Of a stretch of DNA of 64,000 nucleotides, positions 54,728 to 64,000 are shown one piece after another. The notes beneath the pieces were generated by a model. It did not search any database and was not told where the DNA came from. It saw only the letters and a list, made by a program, of their open reading frames with translations. The stretch is from positions 264,649,958 through 264,713,957 of the forward strand of contig NC_080540.1 in the NCBI RefSeq assembly GCF_028640845.1, written 5' to 3'. Within the stretch, counting starts at the first letter, position 1; the number at the start of each line of letters is the position of its first letter. Both the position numbers and the translations under genes were made by a program. The DNA is from Ahaetulla prasina (Eukaryota > Chordata > Lepidosauria > Squamata > Colubridae).

Positions 54728-55861
54728 AAGTGGGCCTGCCCACCTGCCCCTGTGTTATACTTACCTATATTTCTGCTTCCGAAGCCCACCTATTTGGAGT
54801 GGCAGAGTGGATTGCTACTCCTCAGTTGTTTTCCTTGCTCTCAACCACACGGAAGTTCAATTTTCTGCAAACTGTGCACATGCACGCAGTGCACGTCTGG
54901 TGCACGCACAGGGGTGCCGCAGGGGTCGATTCTCTCACCCCTCCTGTTCAACATCTATATGAAGCCGCTGGGTGAGATCATCAGTGGCTTCGGGGTGAGA
55001 TATCAACTGTACGCTGATGACACCCAGCTGTACTTTTCCACCCCGGGCCACCCCAGTGAAGCTGTCAAAGTGCTGTCCCGGTGTTTGGAAGCCGTACGGG
55101 TCTGGATGGGGAGGAACAGGCTCAAACTTAATCCCTCCAAGACGGAGTGGCTGTGGATGCCGGCATCTCGGTACAGTCAGCTGCAGATGCGGCTGTCTGT
55201 CGGGGGTGAGTCATTGGCCCCGATGGAGAAGGTACGCAACTTGGGCATGCTCCTGGATGGTCGGTTGTCCTTTGAAGATCATTTGGCGACCGTCTCCAGG
55301 AGAGCTTTTTACCAGGTTCGCCTGATCCGCCAGTTGCATCCCTTCCTGGACCGGGATGCCTTATGCATGGTCACTCATGCTCTCGTTACCTCTCGCCTGG
55401 ACTATTGCAATGCTCTCTACATGGGACTCCCCTTGAAGAGCACCCGGAGACTTCAGCTAGTCCAGAATGCGGCTGCGCGGGTTATTGAGGGAGCGGTTCG
55501 GAGCTCCCACGTAACACCTATCCTGCGCAGACTGCACTGGCTACCTGTTGTTTTCTGGGTGCGCTTCAAGGTACTGGTTACCACCTTTAAAGCGCTCCAT
55601 GGCTTAGGACCGGGCTACCTACGGGACCGTCTACTGCCGGCCTCGATCTCCCATCGCCCGGTGCACTCCCACAGGGAGGGACTCCTCAGGGTGCCGTCAG
55701 CCAAACAATGTCGACTGGCGGCCCCCAGGGGGAGGGCCTTCTCTGTGGGGGCTCCGACCCTGTGGAACGAACTTCCCCCCGGACTTCAACAACTACCAGA
55801 CCTTAGGACCTTTCGCCGCGAACTTAAAACCTATTTATTTCGTATGGCTGGATTAGCCTGA
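54725..55861 (+). CDS. L2 reverse transcriptase C-terminal part fused in frame to hAT-like DNA
   Basis: 378-codon open frame. Residues 1-62 come from the hAT-like element and are probably meaningless. From residue 63 on it is L2: [14 protein letters not shown] (motif B, 63-76), YADDTQLYF (motif C, 96-104) with both aspartates, [77 protein letters not shown], and [20 protein letters not shown] near the end. EN and RT motif A are missing, so no activity is expected. Confidence 0.88.
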   Translation: MKWACPPAPVLYLPIFLLPKPTYLEWQSGLLLLSCFPCSQPHGSSIFCKLCTCTQCTSGARTGVPQGSILSPLLFNIYMKPLGEIISGFGVRYQLYADDTQLYFSTPGHPSEAVKVLSRCLEAVRVWMGRNRLKLNPSKTEWLWMPASRYSQLQMRLSVGGESLAPMEKVRNLGMLLDGRLSFEDHLATVSRRAFYQVRLIRQLHPFLDRDALCMVTHALVTSRLDYCNALYMGLPLKSTRRLQLVQNAAARVIEGAVRSSHVTPILRRLHWLPVVFWVRFKVLVTTFKALHGLGPGYLRDRLLPASISHRPVHSHREGLLRVPSAKQCRLAAPRGRAFSVGAPTLWNELPPGLQQLPDLRTFRRELKTYLFRMAGLA

Positions 55862-56093
55862 TTTTTTATCTTTAAATTTTAATTGATTTTTGATGGGTTT
55901 TAAAATTTAAATTTTTGTAATTTTATGGGGGTTTATGTTATTTTAATATTCGGGCAAATTTAAATCAGTTTTTTAAGGGTTGTTTTTACTATTGTGTATG
56001 TTTGTATTTTATCTGCCTGTTCACCGCCCTGAGTCCTTCGGGAGAAGGGCGGTATACAAATTAAAATATTCTATTCTATTCTATTCTATTCTA
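54911..56093 (+). mobile_element. L2 LINE 3' half with (ATTCT)n tail
   Basis: Inserted in the outer hAT-like element. Starts at RT motif B and runs through the stop at 55859-55861, a 3' UTR, the terminal caccgccctgagtccttcgg and gggcggtatacaaattaaaa, and a five-unit ATTCT tail to 56093. The open reading frame is intact over the whole retained part, so this is the youngest L2 in the window. Confidence 0.93.
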
Positions 56094-56142
56094 CTCAGCA
56101 AACCGGTTGTTAAACCAATAGGATCCCATCCCTGAGTAGAAT

Positions 56143-57163
56143 TATTTTCGAAAATGTATATGCCTGAGTTTTTCTGTGATTTTTTCTCTTTATAAATGAG
56201 ATTGCAAACTGATTTAGAAAGGAAAACAAATTGAACCTAAGACTAGAAAATTCATCAGTGCCTACACCGGCTGGAACCTAACAGTTATTCTATTCAATAC
56301 CTCTGGAGGATACTACATTGCCAATTTGTGCTTGAGAAAAATGGAGTTTATTTGCATATTCTAATGTGATATCCAAACATTTTCTGACAGCCTATACAAT
56401 GTACTGCCAAAGGCAAGAATATCCTCTGTTTGTTTTGTGGCTCAAAATGGTAGAGAAAGAAACAGCAATTATAGTGTTGTTGTCTTGTAGCAATCAAGTA
56501 GAAAGGCTTTATTTAATCAACCACTTCACTGACCAGAAGGTGTAATCCAAACATGATAATAGCTTAATGACACAACTGGCAATACTCTTATTGTTTTTAT
56601 GTTCCAAATGGATTGTTTGCCTCATTACATATACACATTGATCCTGGTATTTGAAAGTGTTTGTCTTTGGATTTGAACACATTAATCAATGGTCAATTAA
56701 CAGCAGAATCAAGGAGAGGATATAGGAAAACATACCTACTTTGAAGGATAAAATTAGAATTAGCGAGCAGATAAATCTTAATCAAAGATCTGGTCAGAAA
56801 AAACAAGATTGTTCACAAAGCATTTCTGATTCTAAGAATTTGTAATTTTTCTATTTCTCTCTAATAGGTCATTGATGTTTGTCTCAAACAAGTGAAAGAT
56901 TTTAGCAGCAGACTTCCCGCTGAAGAAATATTTTTTGCCATGGTAACCTCATTTATACAGATTTTTTTTTTAAAAAAAAATTACAGATGAACATAATAAT
57001 CTTTACCTCTGATATACTTTTTTTCATCTCCTTAGAACCTCTTTTCATTTTCCCAGGAGCAAATGAACCTAAGAACAAGGATCAGAATCAGGATTGCTGG
57101 TGATCCTGCTTCCTCCCATTTTTTTTTTAATAATGGAAGATAATATGTAACAAGATGCAATAA
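56143..57163. other. Spacer, nothing recognised
   Basis: AT-rich without element ends. Confidence 0.45.
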
Positions 57164-57300
57164 AGGTAGTCCTCGACTTATGACCACAATTGGGACCAAA
57201 ATCTCTGTTGCTAAGCAAGGTGATGGTTAAGTGACTCATGTCTCATTTTACAACCTTTTTTTGCCAGTTATTAAGTGAATCACTGGTAGTAGTTGAGTCA
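57164..57300 (+). mobile_element. Half of a TIR element, 'agtcctcgactta' family
   Basis: Left terminus aggtagtcctcgacttatga, then ccacaattgggaccaaaatc, gttgctaagcaaggtgatgg and ttttttgccagttattaagt, in the family order. The right half is missing. Confidence 0.75.
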
Positions 57301-58386
57301 ATCACGCAGTCATTAATTGCTTTCAGCATATCCCATTAATAATTCCTCCCAACCCCACATTTGATTTAGCTGGCCATCTCCTTTCTTTCTAGTAGGCATA
57401 TAGGAGATGGCGTTTAGATTTCAGAGTCAGATTTAAATTTGCTGTTATATCAGAACATAACTTGTTTCCTACTGCCTAGTTCAGAAAGAAGTTTCGGAAG
57501 AAGATATGAAAGTTACCAACAAAGCTTGTTTGGTTTACTATCACATAAACAGCAGTGTTTCTTCTCTAAAAAGTGGGAGGGAGGGCAGAAGTTTTCTTTT
57601 GCATCAAGTATGGGTCTCCTTGTGCATCAACATAAGATAAAACATTTATCATTTTTTGAAAGCAAATGTGTTGATTTAAAGTAAAGTTAAAGATGAGTTG
57701 ATGTGGTTCTAAAATATGACATCATTCCAGAAAAATCAGGTTGGGATCCCCAGTTTCTAATTCCCTGTTTCTAATATTTAAAGACAACAACCAGTTGCTC
57801 TGCTATACCTAGTTTATAGTTAGAATCTAGTTTCCATGAATCAGCCCAAAACAGTGGAACAAGCTTGAAAATATTGTTATCTGTTCAAGGCAACAAAAAC
57901 ACAACATTTTGCTTGCCATTAAATGTAGGAAACACTAAGATTGTAGGAATGGTTTATTCCCTCTTTTACAATATAGTACTATATTGGTCATCTCTAACAA
58001 CAATTAGAGATGTAATTTTAGTTGTTTTAAAATCAACTTTGCTTAAATATGTTCTTGGTTATCAAGACACAAAAAGTTTTGTTTCTGAATATAAAAACTG
58101 ACTCTCTAAATTCAATTGTATGTAAAAAATAATAATATTTTATTTATCTTATTTATTTTTAGACTGCATTTTGGATTGAGCCCCTTTCAAGGTGACATAC
58201 ATAATAGATACAATGATTTTAAAAATGCTCAAACCAATAAAAGCAAATGTCAGAAAGGACATTACCAAAATCCAAAGCATTCAAAAGCAGAATTATAGTA
58301 AACAATCTAAAATATGATACAATTTAATTCAAGAGAAATCCAAGTGGAACTTCAAAATTGTATGAAAGGCCTTTAAGGAAAGATCC
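57301..58386. other. Spacer, possible eroded repeat at 58140-58300
   Basis: A TTTA-rich stretch followed by actgcattttggattgagcc at about 58163 might be an eroded reverse LINE/SINE tail, but it is too diverged to assign. Confidence 0.35.
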
Positions 58387-58840
58387 TAATGGCTTAGGAC
58401 CGGGATACCTTTGAGACCGCCTTCTACCACCGATTGCCTCCCAACGACCTGTGCGCTCCCACAGAGTGGCCCTCCTCAGGGTGCCGTCGACCAAACAATG
58501 TAGGTTGGCGACCCCCCTGGCGGCACCAGCCCTGTGGAATGAGCTTCCTCCAGGATTACGACAACTCCCTGACCTCCGGACCTTCAGACGTGAACTGAAG
58601 ACTATTATTTCAGCGTGCGGGACTAGCCTAAGAACAAAATGTTTTCACCAAATTTTAATGGGGGTTTTATTGGTTCTTACTGTTTTAGTGATCAGGCTTT
58701 GATAATATTTAGTTTTAATCTGGGTTTTAAATGTTTATTTATTATATTTTTTATATTGTTTTAATATGCCTGTGAACCGCCCTGAGTCCTACAGGAGATG
58801 GTGCGGTATATAAGTTTGATAAATAAATAAATAAATAAAT
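58387..58840 (+). mobile_element. L2 LINE 3' end
   Basis: Starts in GLGPGYL.DRLLPPIASQRPV, then [40 protein letters not shown] and FRRELKTIISACGTSL in an 83-codon frame (58451-58702). 3' UTR terminus gaaccgccctgagtcctaca, followed by an AAATA tail to about 58840. 5'-truncated. Confidence 0.9.
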
Positions 58841-60652
58841 AATGAATGGTGAGTACAAACTAACCTCATATTTGACATGGGGCAGAAAAGGACCTACTGA
58901 TATGGGGCAGAAAAGGACCTACTAACCTCACAGCCTTTCCAGACAAATGAGTAAGTTGATGATCTTGGTGTGTGGGAAGAATTATATTGATGGAATAATA
59001 TGTCATGTAATCTGTCATTTATATAAATAATGATAAAAAGTAGAAAAATATGTGGGAAAGTAGTTATAAACAAAGTCTATAACTTTCCAATTTCCCTCAC
59101 AGCTAATATTTTCTTCCTTGTGTTCCCTGTTTTTTTCTTTTCTGGATCTCTGGACTGTGTCAGCTATTTCCACTGTCCAGTTTGCATATCTATTCCTAAC
59201 CTCATATCCTTCTTCACTCTGACAGTCTTTAATTGTAATTGCTCTACTGCTTTAAGAATAGTTCTAGCAAAGAAGGAGATTGTAAATATGACCAAATATG
59301 ACCTAAAAAAGAACCTTTGTGTAATAAACAGACTTAATCCAAATGCTTGTTGAATGTATCCATCTTTGACTAAATGAACCATCAGTTATAGTTACAGGCT
59401 ATTGATATGAATACACTGTTATTATACATCTCTGTGTATACATAATTATGCTTCATTTTCTGGATAATCCAATCTTGAATATACCAATTTAGTATTATTG
59501 CCTCTTGATAAAGATATAGGCAACACACAAAACTCTGCCTAAAGGCTCCCACTCTGCTGGAGAACTACTAGATCATAGGATCTGGAGGTAAGTAAGGTCA
59601 TTTCTTAGTTATGAGAACTCTACATTCAATTAGTGGAACACAATTATATCCCTGGATCAAAATGTCACACAGAGGAGTTAAACCAACCTTAGCACCTAAT
59701 TTCTGTCTACATGTTAAAACATTTTTTTTTCTCTATAGCAAGGGGTGAACTATGACACAGGAATCTGTCTGTGTATATGAGCTGCAGTTTTCTTTCTGAA
59801 GATGTACAGTAGATGTCATATTGGGGATGAATGAATCTGGAGTGGGCTTTCTTTCAGTAAACATGGAGTTGGCCATTCTCTGGTGTGCTTCTTCACTACA
59901 GACATGAAGTCAGAAGATTTGACGCCTGTAGATTTCAGATAGACTAACTTGGAATAAAATGCTATAATGGTTTCTTGAGAAAAGCAGTACAACTTTCCTA
60001 ATGTTTATGATGTTCCCTTGAAAAAGTGTTCTTAAATTCTCAGGAAAGTAAGAATAATTTTTAATGTGTCATTTGGCCACAGGTCCAATGTCAAGGCTTC
60101 TGTTTATTTCATTCATTAAAAATCGGTTTTATCACAATGCATGTTTATATGCATCCTATCTTTTAAAATAAACCCATAATATATTTGTACATCCTGTAAA
60201 ATTAACTTTGATAAAGTGCCTCATATTTCCTCTATATTTCCTTTCTGTCTCAATCAGTAGCTCTTTTACTGAGAAATCTGAACTCCTCCACTTTTAAGGT
60301 TTATAAAACAATTGAGATATTTTCTGTCTAATTCTCCATGAGCATGTGGTTGGAGTTTTAAACAGGATTAGAATGTTGCACGAACACTAATTTCCCCTTT
60401 GTTCATTTCAATTAGCCAGAGAAGAGAGTTCTGGTAGCAATTACTTTTCAAGGAAATGAGGCAGCTCATTAACTGCCAAGGATTCTTTTTGAATTTATGC
60501 TTCATTTTTATTGAAAGAATAAAAATGGTCAGAAAAAAAGTTGATGGATAGGGATAAAAAAAACTCACTAAAACAGAGCGATTGTAATATATGTAAGTAG
60601 TATTTTAAAGAATCCCTTTATGAAAGTTTTCCTTTGCTTATGAGTTCTAGAT
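58841..60652. other. Spacer, nothing recognised
   Basis: A 24-bp direct repeat (atggggcagaaaaggaccta twice) at 58878-58922. A 107-codon frame at 59030-59353 with a hydrophobic N-terminal half has no recognised domain. Confidence 0.45.
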
Positions 60653-60772
60653 CAGGAATCTGTGGGTCTCCAAATGTGGTTGGACTACATCTCTGATAAT
60701 CCCCACAACTTGTAACAGCGTTGGGACCCATGGGGATTGGAGTTCAACAGTATATTGGAGAGCACAATGTTC
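60653..60772. mobile_element. Degraded hAT-like MITE
   Basis: caggaatctgtgggtctcca, then gttggactacatctctgata, mirrored by gggattggagttcaacagta. This resembles common reptile palindromic hAT-like MITEs with a ttggactacaactcc arm. No TSD recovered. Confidence 0.5.
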
Positions 60773-61291
60773 TTTACTCCCAAAGTAGACTATAATTAAT
60801 CTCAAATTGCTTGAATACGTCTGTGAATTGATGTAACATTTGGCAAAATAAGTGGTTTGTGGGCTAATGATTTTACTATCATGCAGTGTTTTAATTTTAA
60901 TAGACTTTTGATTCTTTCAGTTTTATGTTCCATCCTTTATGGCTAATTGTTGTAGTAGGTTAGAATTCATTCTAACATTCTTCTCCAGTCTATAAAATTA
61001 CAATTTGTGAATAAGAACATGTAAAAAAAAAAAAGCATTCACTATAATATTGACAATGTAAATGATTCTAGGTAACAATCAGGGGATAGTATAATAAAGT
61101 TTGAAAACAGCAGCTAAATATGTATCTGTATTATTTCAATCAAAAAGGCTATTTTGGAACATGAAAGTTTTAAAAAAAGTTTACAAAGTGGTAACATTGG
61201 ATCTTAAGGGGTCTCTCAATTTAATTCTTCTGGGATGAAATTGATCTCTGGATCTCTGGATCAGAGAAAGCAGTCCTTAGTCCCAGAACCA
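60773..61291. other. Spacer, nothing recognised
   Basis: AT-rich with poly(A) runs. Confidence 0.45.
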
Positions 61292-61299
61292 CATGTAAC

Positions 61300-61596
61300 C
61301 AGTGGTGGGTTGTTACTAGTTCTCCCCAGTTTGAGAGAAGTTGAAGTGACAGCGAACCGGTTCGCTCCAACCATCATCTGGGCCCTGCCACCCACCCCTG
61401 TGCTATACCTACCTTTATTCCTCCATTTTTAGCCTAGCTGAAAGGCGCGGCCAGAACGGATTGCAATGCCTCAGCTGTTCAGCCAGTCAATGCAGTTTGG
61501 CGTGTGTGTGAGTGAAGCGAGCATGCACGCCCCGATCACACGCAAAGCATGTGCGTGAAATGAATCAGTGGTAACACCAGTTAGAACCCACCACTG
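61300..61596 (+). mobile_element. hAT-like element with perfect 8-bp TSD
   Basis: Begins cagtggtgggttgttactag and ends ttagaacccaccactg. TSD catgtaac is exact at 61292-61299 and 61597-61604. It is an uninterrupted relative of the outer element at 54345. Contains a GC-rich centre (aaaggcgcggccagaacgga). No transposase. Confidence 0.93.
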
Positions 61597-61604
61597 CATG
61601 TAAC

Positions 61605-62682
61605 CAAATTTCTTTTTAGCTATGGACTGGCAAAAATATTTCTGTTTTCTCACAGTTCAGAAATGGAACACCTAAAAATTGGACTGGATACCTTAAGATT
61701 GATTTTAACCCAAAAAATTAAAATGCAATATCCCCTCCCCCAAATAATGCTCATTCTGTTATATAAGTGATACGATTCCATTCAAAGGAATGTTTCTTTT
61801 CATTTTCTAATTACCCTGTTAGGGAATCCTACACCTATGTTAGCTACAAATCCTGGCCAACAATTATTGCCTGTGCCTATTTTAGAGAGGTATTATGTAC
61901 TCTGATCACACGAACTACAGCAAGATTCAGGATCATTTAACTTCCAAGCTTTTAAAGCAATCCTAGACAGAAATCTTTGTGGTAATCTACATGACTAGTT
62001 GTCCCGTGAAATTACCAAGATGGAATGAATCAATTTTATTCACTGAATGTTCACACATAATTTCTGCAATAGAATTGAAAGTACAATTGCACTTGCAGTG
62101 CTACAATAAAAACAACCTACATCCTCAGAAATCATTTTTAAAGGGAGGGGGGCAGAATCCATAGTATTTTTTGCTTTTGTAGAACTATGGATGAAATCCA
62201 TTGTTTTTTCAGTTAACAATAAATATAAATTATGTAGCCTCCAACAAAAAGAGACTGCAGTATCAGCATATATTAAAAATGTTATCTAGACAGCTAATAA
62301 ATATTAAGCTAACTAGGCCCTTTCACTTAAAAATAACAAATGTGAAATTTTCATGTCGAAACCTGTCAACCAGGTACCCAATGAATTATTATACTACTCA
62401 ATTTTATATTGACAATAGTTTTAAATATTGAGGTAATAAAATATAATCTTACAACCAATTTAGGCACCAAAAAGTTATGCGTAACCATACTGCAATCATT
62501 ATTCTTCAATATTTAAACATATAATATTCCTCCATTACAACTATTTATCTTGCTTAGAAAGAGTCTTTAATCACTTTTAAGTCCTTTAAGAGAGAGGGGA
62601 AGAAAGAACAAAAGAAGAATTTAGTTTGGAACAGTGAGCTCACAACAGGAAATGTCCTATGATGCTGACATTTTTAAATTTA
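61605..62682. other. Spacer, nothing recognised
   Basis: No elements or genes; frames up to 76 codons. Confidence 0.45.
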
Positions 62683-62686
62683 ATAT

Positions 62687-62733
<47 letters not shown>

Positions 62734-62736
62734 TTT
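62683..62736. repeat. (TTTA)n microsatellite at LINE 3' end
   Basis: Tetranucleotide run abutting ttgtcacaacagtatatata, the reverse of the jockey-type LINE terminus seen at 11820-11858. Confidence 0.95.
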
Positions 62737-62960
62737 GTCACAACAGTATATATAAGCATAAGCATGAAATAGCCATATGATATATAAGCATAAATATAAT
62801 CATAAGTATGTAATAACTATATGAAATTGGATACAATCAAAGGGAACATTAGGACAGGAACGGTAGGCACGTTTGTGCTCTTATTCATTCCCCTTTATAA
62901 ACTTTATAAAAACTTTATAAAAAGTTTTTAAACTTTATAAACTCCTCTAATTAGAAATCT
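62737..62960 (-). mobile_element. Jockey-superfamily LINE 3' UTR fragment
   Basis: Minus-strand copy of the 10818 family: ttgtcacaacagtatatata, then taggacaggaacggtaggca as the reverse of the post-stop 3' UTR. A triplication of actttataaa-type units lies at 62895-62942. Coding part absent. Confidence 0.8.
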
Positions 62961-63573
62961 TCTCTCAAAGTTGGTTTGAAACATCAGGTGAGAACATTTA
63001 TACTGTCCTGCTAACACTCTCAAAGAATTTTAGACAATCTGAAACTCGTACTCTAATGATGACAAGAAAGACAGAAGGAATAGGAAGAGAGGAGATGAAA
63101 ATAAAACATCCTGATATCAGTTCTCAAAGTTACTTTTATTTTAGTGACCAGCTGGGATGAAAATCGGTTCTTGTAACCTGCTGGAATGAATGCTGGGTAG
63201 GCAGCAGTATGGCAGAGCTCTAAGCAGCTGGTCTCTCAGCAGAGGAAGAAGGTCCCCATTGCTTTCTGCTCCTTCTGCTGCCCAGAGTTGAGACCCCAGG
63301 ACCCCCGAAATGCTGGTTTTCACAGCTTTCAAATGCCTTTCATTTAATGAATTCTGTGAGTAAAATATTTATGACCTCTCCCTTTGGGACCATTTTGAAC
63401 TTTTTCCTGATGCCGTTCTGCTAGCAAACGACTCATCTTTCCACTTTAAAATAGTTACATTGATTAGTTCTTTAGCTATGACTGTTTGCTTCTTTCTGTT
63501 TTCAAATTAAGCACACATTGTAATATCAGGTCATTATCATTTGTATTAACTTAGGCACAGATGTTCACACCAA
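62961..63573. other. Spacer, nothing recognised
   Basis: Short frames without recognisable features. Confidence 0.45.
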
Positions 63574-63608
63574 TCTCTCTCTCCCTCCCTCCCTCCCTCT
63601 CTCTCTCC
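63574..63608. repeat. (CT)n / (CCCT)n microsatellite
   Basis: Pyrimidine simple repeat. Confidence 0.92.
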
Positions 63609-63663
63609 ATGTATGTGTACTCATTCCCACACACACATACTGTATATACATGTGCATATGTAG

Positions 63664-63846
63664 CAGTAGTGGGTTCCATTTACCTTCGCTACTGGTTCGG
63701 AACTGGGAGTGCATGTGGGGCAATTCTGCGCGTGTGCAGAACCTTCTGCAAATGCACAGAGTGTCTGTAATGACATCCAGGAGCCTCCTGCCGTTGCTAC
63801 TACCGGTTTGCTCGAGCTGGGGCGAACTGGTAGAAACTCACCACTG
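63664..63846 (+). mobile_element. hAT-like MITE with perfect 8-bp TSD
   Basis: 183 bp from cagtagtgggttccattt to gtagaaactcaccactg. TSD atatgtag is exact at 63656-63663 and 63847-63854. Shorter than the 61300 element but with similar ends; internal ggttcggaactggg and ggcgaactggtag arms. Confidence 0.93.
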
Positions 63847-63854
63847 ATATGTAG

Positions 63855-64000
63855 GCATTTAGGGCATGTCAAATTTTTCAGCTTTCAATTTCCAAACATT
63901 AGGGGGTGCTCAAAAGTTCTGACATGCCTTGGGGATTGTAGAGATACTTGGGTTACTTTAATATAATTTACATGGGCTTGGTAAGTAACTACATAAATAT
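63855..64000. other. Right-edge spacer
   Basis: Nothing recognised. Confidence 0.4.

Larger units (their letters stand above)
54345..56134 (+). mobile_element. hAT-like element with two nested insertions
   Basis: Left end cagtggtgggattctacgga, right end aataggatcccatccctg. Flanking 8-mers agtaaaat (54337-54344) and agtagaat (56135-56142) match at 7 of 8. The original body is split at 54442 by an inner MITE and at about 54910 by an L2. Body pieces match 61300-61596 (gggccctgccacccacccct versus tgggcctgcccacctgcccc). No transposase. Confidence 0.9.

Overview
The window reads as a gene-free (intergenic or deep intronic) stretch of a vertebrate nuclear genome, most likely a squamate reptile and probably a snake. 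Evidence: copies of CR1, Rex1, L2, BovB/RTE and a second jockey-superfamily LINE, Penelope-like elements (PLEs), a Sauria-type SINE, tRNA-headed CORE/MIR-like SINEs with LINE-like tails, and several families of non-autonomous hAT-like elements. LINE 3' ends run directly into microsatellites, a pattern reported for snake genomes. No host exon, tRNA gene, rRNA, CRISPR or bacterial-type feature could be supported. Every long open frame with recognisable similarity belongs to a transposable element.

Layout. 1-10 kb: L2 fragment at the left edge, PLE fragment, a 186-bp tandem duplication, CR1 3' ends, a SINE, Sauria SINE and Rex1 tail. 10.8-11.9 kb: a LINE 3' half with a 284-codon open frame. 12.7-13.0 kb: hAT-like MITE. 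14.6-19.3 kb: PLE copies, the second hosting a three-layer nest (PLE, then a reverse solo LTR, then a forward solo LTR), each layer with perfect target-site duplications (TSDs). 19.9-21.9 kb: long CR1. 25.5-27.4 kb: two more LTRs and a tRNA-headed SINE. 28.6-34.6 kb: Rex1, LINE tails, BovB, L2, a CCAAT-rich repeat with a hammerhead-like motif, long inverted repeats and a small fold-back PLE. 35.7-38.4 kb: TIR elements and a BovB interrupted by a SINE. 41.5-44.4 kb: two Rex1 copies, one with a SINE inside its expanded pentanucleotide tail. 45.6-53.8 kb: ancient LINE, PLE, CR1, RTE, and a nearly full-length CR1 with an in-frame RT deletion. 54.3-56.1 kb: a hAT-like element carrying both another hAT-like MITE and an L2 insertion, all dated by TSDs. 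57-64 kb: MITE half, L2 3' end, two hAT-like elements with perfect 8-bp TSDs, and a LINE tail.

There is no operon or pathway; the logic is insertion history. The most notable signals are the multi-layer nests with exact TSDs, an acidic open frame in the upstream part of related LTRs that keeps its frame through in-frame indels, PLE copies built from inverted terminal repeats, a hammerhead-like core downstream of five CCAATCAG octamers, and three LINE clades with pentanucleotide tails. Family names rest on recognised protein and nucleotide motifs without database searches.
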